The notes beneath the pieces were generated by a model, which saw nothing but the letters and a program-made list of their open reading frames with translations, was not told the DNA's origin and ran no database searches. Source: JBBRYW01 sp038253945 (GTDB lineage: Bacteria > Actinomycetota > Thermoleophilia > Gaiellales > Gaiellaceae). Taken from it: a stretch of DNA of 64,000 nucleotides. This document shows, piece by piece, positions 49,679 through 58,332 of this stretch. A program made the position numbers and the translations under genes. Each line of letters opens with the position of its first letter. The first letter of the stretch is position 1. The stretch covers positions 56,903-120,902 of the forward strand of contig JBBSGR010000006.1 in the NCBI GenBank assembly GCA_038253945.1, given 5' to 3'.

Positions 49679-51163
49679 GTGAAGGGGTTGATCCGGATCC
49701 TCGTCTGTCTCGCGGCGCTCGCAGTGCTACCTGCGGCGACGGCGAGGTCCGCCTCTATGGGCGTCTCGCATGTTGCTACGCGGGCCGGCGCGCTGCTCGT
49801 CGGCGACTGCTCGCCCGGGGGCGACTGGCCGGCGACGCGCTTGGATCTCGCCTCGCAGGTCCTGCAGCTGGTCAACTCGTACCGCGCCTCGAAGGGCCTG
49901 AGCACGCTCAGGGAGACGCCAACCCTGAGCGCGTCGGCCACCTGGAAGACACGCCACATGGCATGGCTCCTCTACCTGACGCACGACGACCCGGCCCCGC
50001 CGACCGCTCGCACCTTTCTGGACCGCATCACCGCCTGCGGGTACTCGGGCAGCGCCGGAGAGAACATCGCTTTCGGCTACTCGACGCCGCAGGCCGTGTT
50101 CGACGCCTGGCTCAACTCGGCCGGACACAAGGCAAACATCGAGAACTCCAGCTGGCGCGTAACCGGAGTTGCCGCCGCGCAAGGGTCGAACGGCTCGATG
50201 TACTGGACACAGGACTTCGGCGCCACGGACGACTCCGGGACTCCACCGCCTCCTCCACCGCCGCCGCCTCCGCCTACGCCTCCTCCGCCCGTGGCGCCAC
50301 CTCCTCCTCCGCCCGTGGCGCCTCCGCCGCCGCCGCCTCCTCCACCGCCCGTGGCGCCGCCCGCGCCGCCGGGCGCCTCCTCGCCGTTCAACGCCGTCGC
50401 GCCTTCGATCGCCGGTGAGGCGGTGGAAGGGCAACCGCTCGTGGCGAGCAGCGGATCCTGGGTTGGCGCCACGAGTTACTCCTACGAGTGGCTTCTTTGC
50501 GACGACGCCTCCTCCTGCTCAGACATCCGCGGTGTGACGACGGCCTCGTATACGCCGACGTCGGCTGATGTCGGCTCGAGGCTGCGCGTCGCCGTTACGG
50601 CCTCGAACTCATTTGCCTCGGCGACCGCGATTTCGGCATCGACCGCTCCGGTTGCAGCCAGCGCCGCGCCGGCTCCTGCTCCGCCTCCCCCGTCCGTTAC
50701 TCCGCCTCCCGCCTCGCCTCCTCCGCCTCCCGCCTCGCCTCCTCCCTCAGCGCCCGCGCCCCCGACGCAGCCGCCGCCCGCCGTCCAGGCGCTGGCAGCA
50801 CCCGCGATTGCGGCAAGCACGTTCCGCGTGGTTGAGCGCCACAAGGCCGTCCACGGGGGTCGCGCGATGCAGGTGCTCTTGTCCGTCTGCGGCGCCGGGC
50901 CCGGCTCGCTGCGCGCGGTCGTGTGGGAGCGACGCGTGGACCACCACCGCACCGTGGTCGAGAAGTTCTTCACGCGATTGCTCGTGCCCAGCGAGGCAGG
51001 CTGCCACGACTACGCGCTCGAGTGGCCGGTCGAGGATGCGTTCTTCGGTTCGGGCGTCCACAGAGTCGTGTTGCACGTTCGGGACGCGCTCGGTCGCCTT
51101 AGCAGGGGAGTGTTCCGCTCGTACCGCGTCTCGGATCCGGCGCCCGGCTCGCGCTCGCGTTAG
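49679..51163 (+). CDS. Secreted CAP/SCP-domain protein with Pro-rich linker and Ig-like domain
   Basis: 494 residues from GTG 49679. Signal peptide (K-G-L-I-R-I-L-V-C-L-A-A-L), then a CAP domain (about 40-180; S-A-G-E-N-I-A-F-G, A-W-L-N-S-A-G-H-K, Y-W-T-Q-D-F-G). Long proline runs follow, then one Ig-like module (P-S-I-A-G-E-A-V-E-G-Q, S-Y-E-W-L-L-C) and a second linker, with a final beta domain. CAP proteins are exported; bacterial roles are mostly unknown. The start region also gives a shorter TTG form. Divergent from the carboxylase beta gene. Confidence 0.78.
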   Translation: MKGLIRILVCLAALAVLPAATARSASMGVSHVATRAGALLVGDCSPGGDWPATRLDLASQVLQLVNSYRASKGLSTLRETPTLSASATWKTRHMAWLLYLTHDDPAPPTARTFLDRITACGYSGSAGENIAFGYSTPQAVFDAWLNSAGHKANIENSSWRVTGVAAAQGSNGSMYWTQDFGATDDSGTPPPPPPPPPPPTPPPPVAPPPPPPVAPPPPPPPPPPVAPPAPPGASSPFNAVAPSIAGEAVEGQPLVASSGSWVGATSYSYEWLLCDDASSCSDIRGVTTASYTPTSADVGSRLRVAVTASNSFASATAISASTAPVAASAAPAPAPPPPSVTPPPASPPPPPASPPPSAPAPPTQPPPAVQALAAPAIAASTFRVVERHKAVHGGRAMQVLLSVCGAGPGSLRAVVWERRVDHHRTVVEKFFTRLLVPSEAGCHDYALEWPVEDAFFGSGVHRVVLHVRDALGRLSRGVFRSYRVSDPAPGSRSR

Positions 51164-51247
51164 ACCCGGCCACCGACCGACTCGTATAGCCTCAGCGCTG
51201 CGCGCGGCCGCCACAGGGCCCCCGCGACCCGAGAAAAGGAGCGCCCG

Positions 51248-51847
51248 ATGGCCTACGAGGTCCCACCTCTTCCATACGATTACGACGCCCTCGAGCCGCA
51301 CATCGACGAGAAGACGATGCGGCTCCATCACGACAAGCACCATCAGACGTACGTCGACAAGGCGAACGCTGCGCTCGAGGGAACCGAGTGGGCGGACCGG
51401 CCGGTCGAGGAGGTCCTGAAGAACCTGGATAGCCTGCCTGCCGACAAGCGCACGGCGGTGCGGAACAACGGCGGCGGGCACGCGAACCACACGCTCTTCT
51501 GGGAGATCATGGGCCCGAATGCCGGTGGGCAGCCGGATGGCGCGCTCGCCGCGGCAATCGACGAGAGCTTTGGCGGGTTCGAAGCCTTCAAGGAGAAGTT
51601 CTCCGCGGCGGCGGTCAACCACTTCGGGAGCGGCTGGGCGTGGCTCGTGCGCGACGGCTCGTCCCTCGACGTCGTCTCCACGCCGAACCAGGATTCGCCG
51701 CTGATGGACGGAAAGACTCCGCTCCTCGGCCTGGACGTCTGGGAGCACTCCTACTACCTCAACTACCAGAACCGGCGTCCCGACTACGTCCAGGCGTGGT
51801 GGAACACTCTCAACTGGCCCGCCGTGGCGGGGCGATTCGGCAGCTGA
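51248..51847 (+). CDS. sodA: Superoxide dismutase (Fe/Mn type)
   Basis: 199 residues. Metal ligands H27 (H-H-D-K-H-H), H81 (G-G-G-H-A-N-H), D163 and H167 (D-V-W-E-H-S-Y-Y). F-G-S-G-W-A-W-L matches the C-terminal domain. It converts superoxide to hydrogen peroxide and oxygen. GGGGHANH-type residues fit manganese or cambialistic enzymes, but Fe cannot be excluded. AAAAGGAG before the ATG. No signal peptide, so cytoplasmic. Confidence 0.94.
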   Translation: MAYEVPPLPYDYDALEPHIDEKTMRLHHDKHHQTYVDKANAALEGTEWADRPVEEVLKNLDSLPADKRTAVRNNGGGHANHTLFWEIMGPNAGGQPDGALAAAIDESFGGFEAFKEKFSAAAVNHFGSGWAWLVRDGSSLDVVSTPNQDSPLMDGKTPLLGLDVWEHSYYLNYQNRRPDYVQAWWNTLNWPAVAGRFGS

Positions 51848-51857
51848 CCCGGCGCAG

Positions 51858-52157
51858 ATGAGCGCCGCCGAGGAGTTGCAACGGCTGGGTCTCGTCATGG
51901 CCCGCATCGTCGCTGTCGAGAATCACCCGGGCGCCCGGGCACCGTCGTACCGCCTCACTCTCGAGCTCGGACGGCGTGACCGGCGGCAGGCCACGCTTCC
52001 GGCCGGCTCGTGGGATCCGGATGAGCTGGTCGGCCGTCAGGTTCTCTGTGCGCCCGAGGGCGAAGAGGCGCTCGTTGTGACCGCCCATTCGCACGCCGCT
52101 GGGCTCGTGCTCGTCGTGCCCGACCGGGAGCTGGAGGACGGCTCGGCCGTCGCGTGA
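51858..52157 (+). CDS. Small tRNA-binding (OB-fold) domain protein
   Basis: 99 residues resembling the EMAP/CsaA/YgjH stand-alone tRNA-binding domain: G-L-V-M-A-R-I-V-A-V-E-N-H-P-G-A-R, then a Y-R-L-T-L-E-L-G strand. The usual N-(A/P)-D box of the PheT-type OB-fold is not obvious, so RNA binding is inferred. Starts 10 nt after the SOD stop and may be cotranscribed. Confidence 0.68.
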   Translation: MSAAEELQRLGLVMARIVAVENHPGARAPSYRLTLELGRRDRRQATLPAGSWDPDELVGRQVLCAPEGEEALVVTAHSHAAGLVLVVPDRELEDGSAVA

Positions 52158-52203
52158 AACGGAACTTCCGCAGGGTTTAGGCCCAGTAGGTGCCGGCAAC
52201 AAT

Positions 52204-52221
52204 CGATTGACTGGTCAATCG
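52204..52221. promoter_or_regulatory. 18-bp inverted repeat upstream of the IS481 element
   Basis: CGATTGAC (52204-52211) and its exact complement GTCAATCG (52214-52221), separated by TG. Typical TetR-size operator geometry. No regulator or target is next to it; the IS element inserted 120 nt downstream may have separated it from its gene. Confidence 0.35.
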
Positions 52222-52344
52222 GGTGGGTCGGGGCCGTTCCCACAAGGCGGGGCCGCAGCCGCTGGGGGATTGTGCCCTGGCCCTCCCGAATCACTCGGCG
52301 ACGGTCCGCGGCACCCAGACTCAGGTTTCCCTGACCTCGCCTAG

Positions 52345-53416
52345 CTGTCCCGCCTACAGAGGTTGTGAACGGCTGAAGTAGTCGTCCGGCCCTCCTTCGA
52401 GGCTGTGGGTCTTCCCGGACCTACGCTCGAAGGAGGGCGCGGATGACGCTTCACCGTAACGCCAAGCTCGGACTGGCTGGTCGCTACGCGCTGGTGTGCG
52501 CGATCGCCGGAGGGATGTCGCTGAAGGCGGCCGCGGCCGCCTTCAGCGTGTCGCCGGCGACGGCTCACCGCTGGTGGCATCGCTGGCTGGAGGCCGGCGA
52601 GGAGGCGCGGCGGACGCTGTCGTGTCTGTTCGATCGCTCCAGCCGTCCGCAGCGCTCGCCGCGTCAGCTCGCCTCGCAGCTCGAGGAGGCGATCTGCGCC
52701 TGTCGCCGAGAGACCGGCTGGGGGCCGAGGTTGGTCGCCGGCGCGACCGGCTTCGCGCACTCGACCGTCTGGAAGGTGCTGAAGCGGGCCGGGATCTCGC
52801 GGCCGCCGCGGACCGTCAAGGAGCCGGCCAACAGGTACGAGTGGCCCTGCCCCGGCGATCTGCTGCAGATGGACACCAGTCGCTATGCGCGCTTCCGGCG
52901 GCCCGGCCACAGGGTGACCGGCGACCGCTCGCAGCGCTCCCGCAACTGGATGAATCCGAAGACGCGGGTCGGCTACGACTACGCACACGCGATCGTCGAC
53001 GACCATTCGCGGCTCGCCTACGTCGAGCTGCACGCCGACGAGAAGGCGGCGACCGTGACCGGCTTCGTCGATCGCGGGCTCGCCTTCTTCGCTGCCCACG
53101 GGATCATCGCCAAGCGGCTGATGACCGACAACGGCTTCAGCTACGTCAAGAACCGCACGCTGCGCGAGCTGCTCGCCGAGCACGGCATCCGCCATCTGAC
53201 CAGCGAGCCCTACCGTCCCCGCACGAACGGCAAGGTGGAGCGCTTCCACCAGACGATGGCGCGCGAGTGGGCCTACGGCCTCAGCTATCGCTCGCATGGA
53301 CAACGCAACCAGGCGCTGCCACACTGGCTCGAGCACTACAACGCCACGAGACCGCACAGCTCGCTCGGAGACCGGCCCCCGATCAGCCGCGTTCACAACC
53401 TCTGTAGGCGGGACAG
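52345..53416 (+). mobile_element. IS481-family insertion sequence, complete
   Basis: 1,072 bp bounded by 27-bp perfect inverted repeats (52345-52371 and 53390-53416; ends read CTGTCCCGCC). CTAG stands on both sides (52341-52344 and 53417-53420), a target duplication matching the CTAG preference known for IS481 elements. One DDE transposase gene fills the element. Both ends and the gene are intact, so it may be mobile. No second copy exists in the window. Confidence 0.9.
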
Positions 53417-53420
53417 CTAG
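52443..53420 (+). CDS. IS481-family DDE transposase
   Basis: 325 residues. An N-terminal HTH (S-L-K-A-A-A-A-A-F-S-V-S-P-A-T-A-H-R-W), then the RNase-H core with D144 (L-L-Q-M-D-T-S), D229 (M-T-D-N-G) and E266 (G-K-V-E-R-F-H-Q). The frame runs through the right inverted repeat (C-terminus R-R-D-S) and ends at TAG 53418-53420, which lies in the duplicated CTAG of the target, outside the element. So the stop codon is supplied by the insertion site. Confidence 0.93.
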   Translation: MTLHRNAKLGLAGRYALVCAIAGGMSLKAAAAAFSVSPATAHRWWHRWLEAGEEARRTLSCLFDRSSRPQRSPRQLASQLEEAICACRRETGWGPRLVAGATGFAHSTVWKVLKRAGISRPPRTVKEPANRYEWPCPGDLLQMDTSRYARFRRPGHRVTGDRSQRSRNWMNPKTRVGYDYAHAIVDDHSRLAYVELHADEKAATVTGFVDRGLAFFAAHGIIAKRLMTDNGFSYVKNRTLRELLAEHGIRHLTSEPYRPRTNGKVERFHQTMAREWAYGLSYRSHGQRNQALPHWLEHYNATRPHSSLGDRPPISRVHNLCRRDS

Positions 53421-53521
53421 CGGCTGAGGAGTAAACGCACCGGCCGTCGGCACCGGCCGTCGGCACCGGCCGCAAGAAAGCCTTCCGGCGTCCGATAACC
53501 GCCCGAATCGGCCCGCAGAGG

Positions 53522-53549
53522 TTGACATCCGCGCTCCTTGGGCTACAAC
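53522..53549 (+). promoter_or_regulatory. Sigma-70-type promoter of the second CAP gene
   Basis: TTGACA (53522-53527), 16-bp spacer, TACAAC (53544-53549). About 68 nt lie between the -10 and the ATG of the CAP-domain gene. The TTGACA is a full consensus -35, rare in this window. Confidence 0.6.
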
Positions 53550-53617
53550 GAGAAGGCGATATCAACGAGCCGCACCCTGCGGCCGTTCAACCAGGACCGA
53601 CAATCGAGGAGACATTC

Positions 53618-54589
53618 ATGGAACAGACGGTCATGGACCGTCCGCGCCGCCGCACTTCCGGTCGGCGGCGTCGGACCCGGTCTCATGTGCTCAAGCTTTC
53701 CGCGGCCGTTGGCGCGACGCTCGCCGCGGCCGTGCTCTGGCCCGCCGCCTCCTTGGCGGCGACTCTCGGCGACTGCATGATCGGCTCGAGTTGGGGCGTG
53801 CCAGCCGCGCAGCCACAGGCGAGCCTCGAAGCTCAGGTCCTGACCCTGACCAATCAGCAGCGTGCGGCGAATGGCGGGCTGCCTCCGCTCGTGGCCTCCG
53901 CGACGCTCACGGCCTCCGCCGAGTGGAAGGCAAGCGACATGGCGTCGTTCTCCTACATGGATCATCCCGACCCCGCGCCCTACGGATTCGGGACGATCGG
54001 ACTGCTAGCTCGTAACCCGTTCGATCGCGATCGCGTTTGCGGCTACCCGGCCGCGGCACCTTCCACCAACTGGGTGGGCGTGCAAGCCAGCGAGAACATC
54101 GCCTATGGCCAGCCCTCGCCCCAGGCCGTCGTCGCGGCATGGATGGCTTCTGCGCCACATCGCGCGGCCATCCTCACCCCGCAATTCGTCGTGATGGGAA
54201 ACGGCGCCGCGATGTCCGCAGGCGGCGTGATGTACTGGGCGCAGACCTTCGGCAGCCTCAACGACTCGGCGCCTGCCGCGACTGCTGTACGGATGCGCTC
54301 GTTCTCGGCGAAGGCGAGCAAGCACGGCGTCCTTCTCCGCTGGCGCACCGCGTCGGAGATCGATACCGCCGGATTCAAGGTGTTCCGCGAGGTACACGGC
54401 AAGCGTGTCCGCGTGAACGCCAGGTTCATCGCCAGCAAGAGCGTCGGCGGCCAGTCGGCCTCCGGCCACCGCTACTCGTTCCTCGACCGGCATGCTCCAA
54501 AGGGTAAGGCGGCCGTGCGCTACCTGCTCCAGTCGATCGACCTCGACGCAACGAAGAACTGGGCCGGCACGGCAGTCGTCTCGCGCTGA
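53618..54589 (+). CDS. Secreted CAP/SCP-domain protein with C-terminal fibronectin-like domain
   Basis: 323 residues. A basic N-terminus (P-R-R-R-T-S-G-R-R-R-R-T-R) precedes a hydrophobic segment with cleavage after A-S-L-A-A. CAP domain spans about 60-230 (L-T-N-Q-Q-R-A-A-N-G, S-E-N-I-A-Y-G, M-Y-W-A-Q-T-F-G). A short beta domain of FN3 type ends the protein (L-L-R-W-R-T-A-S-E-I-D). The ATG has GAGGAG 6-7 nt upstream. It is a paralog of the CAP protein 4 kb away (both keep G-D-C at the mature start and S-E/G-E-N-I-A-x-G). Extracellular role unknown. Confidence 0.82.
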   Translation: MEQTVMDRPRRRTSGRRRRTRSHVLKLSAAVGATLAAAVLWPAASLAATLGDCMIGSSWGVPAAQPQASLEAQVLTLTNQQRAANGGLPPLVASATLTASAEWKASDMASFSYMDHPDPAPYGFGTIGLLARNPFDRDRVCGYPAAAPSTNWVGVQASENIAYGQPSPQAVVAAWMASAPHRAAILTPQFVVMGNGAAMSAGGVMYWAQTFGSLNDSAPAATAVRMRSFSAKASKHGVLLRWRTASEIDTAGFKVFREVHGKRVRVNARFIASKSVGGQSASGHRYSFLDRHAPKGKAAVRYLLQSIDLDATKNWAGTAVVSR

Positions 54590-54609
54590 CCCCCCCGAAA
54601 CCCGTGTCG

Positions 54610-54646
54610 ACGAGGGCGGCCATGTGCCGCCCTCGGTCGTTCTTTC
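54610..54646 (+). terminator. Intrinsic terminator after the CAP gene
   Basis: CGAGGGCGGC (54611-54620) pairs with GCCGCCCTCG (54626-54635) around a CATGT loop, followed by GTCGTTCTTT. It starts about 20 nt after the CAP stop. Confidence 0.75.
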
Positions 54647-54731
54647 GGTGAGCGTGGCGGGCGTTTCAGCCGCCTGCTTCCCGGAGAGAGAGAGGAGTCG
54701 TCCGGGTTTCTAGTCGAAGGAGGACGCAAGA

Positions 54732-54917
54732 ATGGCCGACCCCGTTCCAGCCGGAAGCGACGTCTCTGCCGGAACCTACCTCTGCACCAGCTGTGGTGAC
54801 GAGCTCAAGGTGGGCTCGACGAAGCACCTTCCGCCTTGCCCGTCCTGCGGCAACGGTCAGTGGGAAACGGTCACGGGAGGTGACGCCGCGAGCGACCCGT
54901 ATCCCGATTCTGCGTAG
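54732..54917 (+). CDS. 61-residue zinc-ribbon protein
   Basis: Two CxxC knuckles: C-T-S-C (18-21) and C-P-S-C (36-39), around G-S-T-K-H-L-P-P. Y-L-C-T-S-C-G-D-E-L resembles the small zinc-ribbon family seen beside diverse genes. AGGAGG before the ATG. No catalytic domain; a regulatory or structural role is plausible but unknown. It starts 13 nt before the Ku pseudogene. Confidence 0.78.
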   Translation: MADPVPAGSDVSAGTYLCTSCGDELKVGSTKHLPPCPSCGNGQWETVTGGDAASDPYPDSA

Positions 54918-54929
54918 CAAGGGGTCCCG

Positions 54930-55727
54930 GTGCCACGTGCGATCTGGTTCGGCTCGATCTCATTCGGGCTCGTCAACGTGCACGTTCGCATGTACAGCGC
55001 GATCGAGGAGCACAAGCTCCACTTCCGGCTGATCCACGAGAAGGACGACAGCGCGATCGGTTACCAGAAGATCTGCAAGCAGGAGATGGAGCCCGTTCCC
55101 GACCGCGAGAATCTACTTCGCGAAGACGTACTACCTCGGGCCGTCGCAGGGCGCGGAGCGGGTGTACACGCTGCTCGTGCGCGCGATGGAGCGCTCCGGG
55201 CTGGCCGCGATCGCGAAGTTCGTCATGCGCGACCAGCAGCACCTCGGCTGCCTGCGCATTCGGGAGGGAGTGATTACGCTCGAACAGCTGTACTTCGCCG
55301 ACGAGATCCGCCCGGTCGACGAGATTTCAGCTCAGGCGGCCAAGGTCGACAAGCGTGAGCTCGAGATGGCGGATCAGCTGATCGCGAGCTTCGCGGGAGA
55401 CTTCGAGCGGAGAAGTACGAGGACACCTACCGTGACGCGCTGTGTGCGATCATCGAGGCGAAGCGGAAGGGTAAGCAGGTGTACCGGCCGAAGGCCGTCG
55501 AGCAGGAAGGCCCCCCCGACATCATGGCCGCGCTGCGCGCCAGCCTCGAGGCCTCGCAGCGGGGGGGTAAGCCGGCACGAGTCGGCCGAGATGGAAACGG
55601 CGACGGCGTCGCCGGGCTCGACGGGCTCACGCGGAGCGAGCTCGACGAGCGGGCGAAGCGGGCCAAGATCACGGGCCGCTCGAAGATGTCGAAGCAGGAG
55701 CTGATCGAGGCGCTCGAGGCCGCATAA
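54930..55727 (+). pseudogene. Ku (NHEJ DNA end-binding) gene, broken by internal deletion and frameshift
   Basis: The N-terminus (P-R-A-I-W-F-G-S-I-S-F-G-L-V-N-V) and the C-terminal half (R-I-Y-F-A-K-T-Y-Y-L-G-P, H-L-G-C-L-R-I-R-E-G) are clearly Ku. After K-Q-E-M-E-P-V-P-D (about 55102) the sequence jumps, in another frame, to R-I-Y-F-A-K. About 45-50 codons of the central ring, including the F-V-P region, are missing. A second lesion near 55410 loses one base, and K-Y-E-D-T-Y-R-D-A-L continues in the third frame to the TAA at 55725. A GTG at 54930 starts the gene. A dimeric ring cannot form from this, so it is probably non-functional unless base errors explain both. Confidence 0.78.
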
Positions 55728-55795
55728 GCGCTGCGGTGGACGTGGAGGCTTGCCCGCTGCTCCCGCCAGGGCGGCGCTTCTACGGGGCGGCGCTT

Positions 55796-56749
55796 CTACA
55801 GCGCGCGGAGGAACTCGACCAGCGTCTCGCCGACGACGTCGAGGCTGTGGGGCGAGACGGAGCTCAGATCGTCGCAGACCCGGTGGAAGCAGGCGAAGTC
55901 GAGGTCGATCAGATCGATCGCCGGAACACCGGCGCGCCTGAAGGGCAGGTGGTCGTCGAGGATCTCCTGCTGGGACGCCGCCGGGAAGAAGCGCCCCGCT
56001 CCCGCCCGCTGCGCCGCGCTGCGGAGGCCAGCCCAGAGCCGGCGGCTCGAGCCGGCCTCGCGCGGAAGGGAAAGGTCCCTGTCGCCGACGAGGTCCACCA
56101 GCACCATTGCGTCCGCGTGGCGGAGCGAGTGGCTTGCCACCCTGCTGCCGCGAAGCCCCTGACGGGCGAACTGGTCGTCGGGTGTGCCGAACGGACTCTC
56201 CTCTCCGTCGAAGAAGGCGAAGACGAGCGTCGGGCGGAGTGCACGCGGCCGAAAAGTTCGCGCGAGCTGGAGCACGACGGCCGTTCCCGAGGCGCCGTCG
56301 TTCGCGCCCACGAACCCAGGCAGGTTCTTCGTGTCGTAGTGCGCGCCCACGATCACCACGCGCCTGGGATCGCGCCCCGGAAGCATGCCGATCACGTTGC
56401 GAAGTCCGCCCGGTACCGGCTGGTAGCGACCCGCAGGGACAGTCGCCTGCAGCTTCGCCGCGAGTCGCCTGGCGGCCGAGGAGCCGGCCGGGCGGGGCCC
56501 GAGGTGGATTTGCCAGCGGAGGAAGCGGAAGGCTCTCTGCTCGTCGAAATTGTTGGATATGCGGTGACGGCCTGCCTCGCGTGGCCTAGGAGAGTGATCC
56601 GACCGTGCCACGAGCGCCGCGGCGGCGACGACGGCGGCCGCAGCCAGCACCCCCGCGGTGATCAGCCAGTGTCCCCAGCGGGCAGCCCACCGTGCGCGCG
56701 TCTGACCAAGCGCCGTCTCGCTTCGACGCGGGAATCTGCGTTTCGTCAT
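55796..56749 (-). CDS. Secreted or membrane-anchored M28 zinc peptidase
   Basis: 317 residues. An N-terminal hydrophobic anchor (about 20-42) is followed by the M28 catalytic domain: V-G-A-H-Y-D-T (zinc His, Asp), G-A-N-D-G-A-S-G-T (bridging Asp), F-D-G-E-E-S (catalytic Glu and ligand), L-V-D-L-V-G-D and D-D-H-L-P-F (last His). Aminopeptidase or glutaminyl-cyclase-like activity possible. Start chosen at M-T-K-R-R-F-P-R-R; a longer form begins 14 codons upstream. Located outside the membrane. Confidence 0.83.
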   Translation of the reverse strand: MTKRRFPRRSETALGQTRARWAARWGHWLITAGVLAAAAVVAAAALVARSDHSPRPREAGRHRISNNFDEQRAFRFLRWQIHLGPRPAGSSAARRLAAKLQATVPAGRYQPVPGGLRNVIGMLPGRDPRRVVIVGAHYDTKNLPGFVGANDGASGTAVVLQLARTFRPRALRPTLVFAFFDGEESPFGTPDDQFARQGLRGSRVASHSLRHADAMVLVDLVGDRDLSLPREAGSSRRLWAGLRSAAQRAGAGRFFPAASQQEILDDHLPFRRAGVPAIDLIDLDFACFHRVCDDLSSVSPHSLDVVGETLVEFLRAL

Positions 56750-56821
56750 GAACCGAGGGCATCTTGCCCGGCGCTTACCATCATGCGGCATTGGGCTGGC
56801 GCGCGCCTGCGCAAATGAGGG

Positions 56822-58162
56822 CTACCTTGCGGTGGCGCGTGCCTTCTTCGCGGGGCTGTGCGCGAAGACGTTCAAGTGCTGCTGCTCCAACACCGGCGCG
56901 AGCCTTCGCACGGTTTTGGGGGTGGGGCTGTAGAGCCGCGAGAGCTGGCCGTCGGGCTGTGTTCGATACGTGCGCAGGATGTGGGCTAGCTTGACGAAAC
57001 GCGCCTCGGAGCGCGGCCCGTCCGTGAGGCCGACCTGGTACGCGCGAGTGACGCTGACGAGCGCCAGGGCGGTTACGCCGAGCGCCGCCACCCGCGCGGC
57101 GCGCGAGCCTTCGAGAGCGAGCTTCGTCAGCCCCACGAGCAGCCCGACGACTGCAAGGAGCGAGACCGTTGCGTAGCGAGACTCAAGGGCGTACGACGAT
57201 CCGTACCGCCAACGTCCGGCCAGGATGGAGGCGAGAGCCGCGAACGCGAATACGGCGAGCGAGATCCAGTAGCGGAGCGCTTGGAGCTTCCGGCCCCGCG
57301 CGGCGACGACCGCGAAGACCGCCCACGCCGCGAGGAGAGCCACACCGGCCGGGAGCGCGACCGCAGGACGGGCGGACAGCGACCCCCCGAGCAGCAGGAG
57401 GAAGAAACGGGCCGCGCCCACAGGCTCTGCCAGGAAGTCGAGGTACGAGTATCCCCGCAGTTCGGAAGGTCGTTCGTAGCCTGCGAAGTACAGAAGGGCT
57501 TCGGCGACCCCCATCGCGCTCCAGATCCCGACCCGCGCGACCCGGCGAGCGGGATCGAGGAGCAGTTGCGCGAGTCCGGCCGGCCAGACCAACAACCCCT
57601 GGAACGCTGAGAACGACGCGACCGTTGCGGCGGCGAGCCCAGCTACGAACGCGACACCGCCGCCCCGTCGGCCGAGGGAGAGCACGGTGAGAGCGAGGAC
57701 AACGAACGCCGTGCAGAGGGTGGACACGAGCCCGAAGCCCCAGAGCATCACTCCTCTCTGGCGGAGGCTGAAGATCAGGAGAGCGACGACGGCGAAGCTC
57801 CAGTGCCTGCGCCCGAGCGTCCTCCGGGCGACTGCGAGCAGCGCGAACAGCGTGATCAGCAGGCACGCAAGCACCCCGTACATCTCGGCAACCGTGTTGA
57901 GATCGGTCGCCTCACCGAGGTACACGAGCACAAGAAGCGGAAAGAACAGACGGTGCGCATCGTGCTGCGCGAAGAAATCGGAGGGCGACAACGATCCCTC
58001 GGCGTGCTCGCGCAGGAGGGGAACGACGATCCACTCGTCGTGATGCACGAGATTGACGCCGAACGCGTGGACGTAGAGCAGCGAGAGTGCCGCCGGTATG
58101 GAGACGAGGCCAAGGACCACCATGTCGCCCGCACGATCCGGGACGAGTCGCAGTCGCGGCAC
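56822..58162 (-). CDS. Polytopic membrane protein, GT-C-like
   Basis: 446 residues, about ten predicted helices. After the first helix comes N-L-V-H-H-D-E-W, an acidic pair in the first outer loop as in GT-C glycosyltransferases that use lipid-linked sugars. The tail is soluble and Lys/Arg-rich. I would not assign a substrate. GTG start. The 170 nt upstream contain no gene, only a short Leu/Glu-rich frame (D-L-K-G-D-Y-D-D-L-V-R-I) on the plus strand that I do not believe is coding. Confidence 0.68.
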   Translation of the reverse strand: MPRLRLVPDRAGDMVVLGLVSIPAALSLLYVHAFGVNLVHHDEWIVVPLLREHAEGSLSPSDFFAQHDAHRLFFPLLVLVYLGEATDLNTVAEMYGVLACLLITLFALLAVARRTLGRRHWSFAVVALLIFSLRQRGVMLWGFGLVSTLCTAFVVLALTVLSLGRRGGGVAFVAGLAAATVASFSAFQGLLVWPAGLAQLLLDPARRVARVGIWSAMGVAEALLYFAGYERPSELRGYSYLDFLAEPVGAARFFLLLLGGSLSARPAVALPAGVALLAAWAVFAVVAARGRKLQALRYWISLAVFAFAALASILAGRWRYGSSYALESRYATVSLLAVVGLLVGLTKLALEGSRAARVAALGVTALALVSVTRAYQVGLTDGPRSEARFVKLAHILRTYRTQPDGQLSRLYSPTPKTVRRLAPVLEQQHLNVFAHSPAKKARATAR

Positions 58163-58332
58163 CCTCGTAACACTAGTGACCTGAAAGGCGACTACGACGA
58201 CCTCGTCCGCATCGACGCCGAGCTCGAGAAGCTAAGCCCGCTCAGACGCTGATCGTCGAGTTCCGAACTGCATGTGGTCCATGGGCCCGGCACCTCGCCG
58301 CAAGCGACAGATGGCGCAGTCGCGCGGCGGAC

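Noticed and set aside
53437..53475. Two and a half copies of a 13-bp unit (CACCGGCCGTCGG)
   Set aside because: Short GC-rich slippage next to the IS end; no structure or function to support it.
55768..55801. Direct repeat GGCGGCGCTTCTAC, twice
   Set aside because: A single local 15-16 nt duplication between the Ku pseudogene and the M28 stop; nothing regulatory attached.
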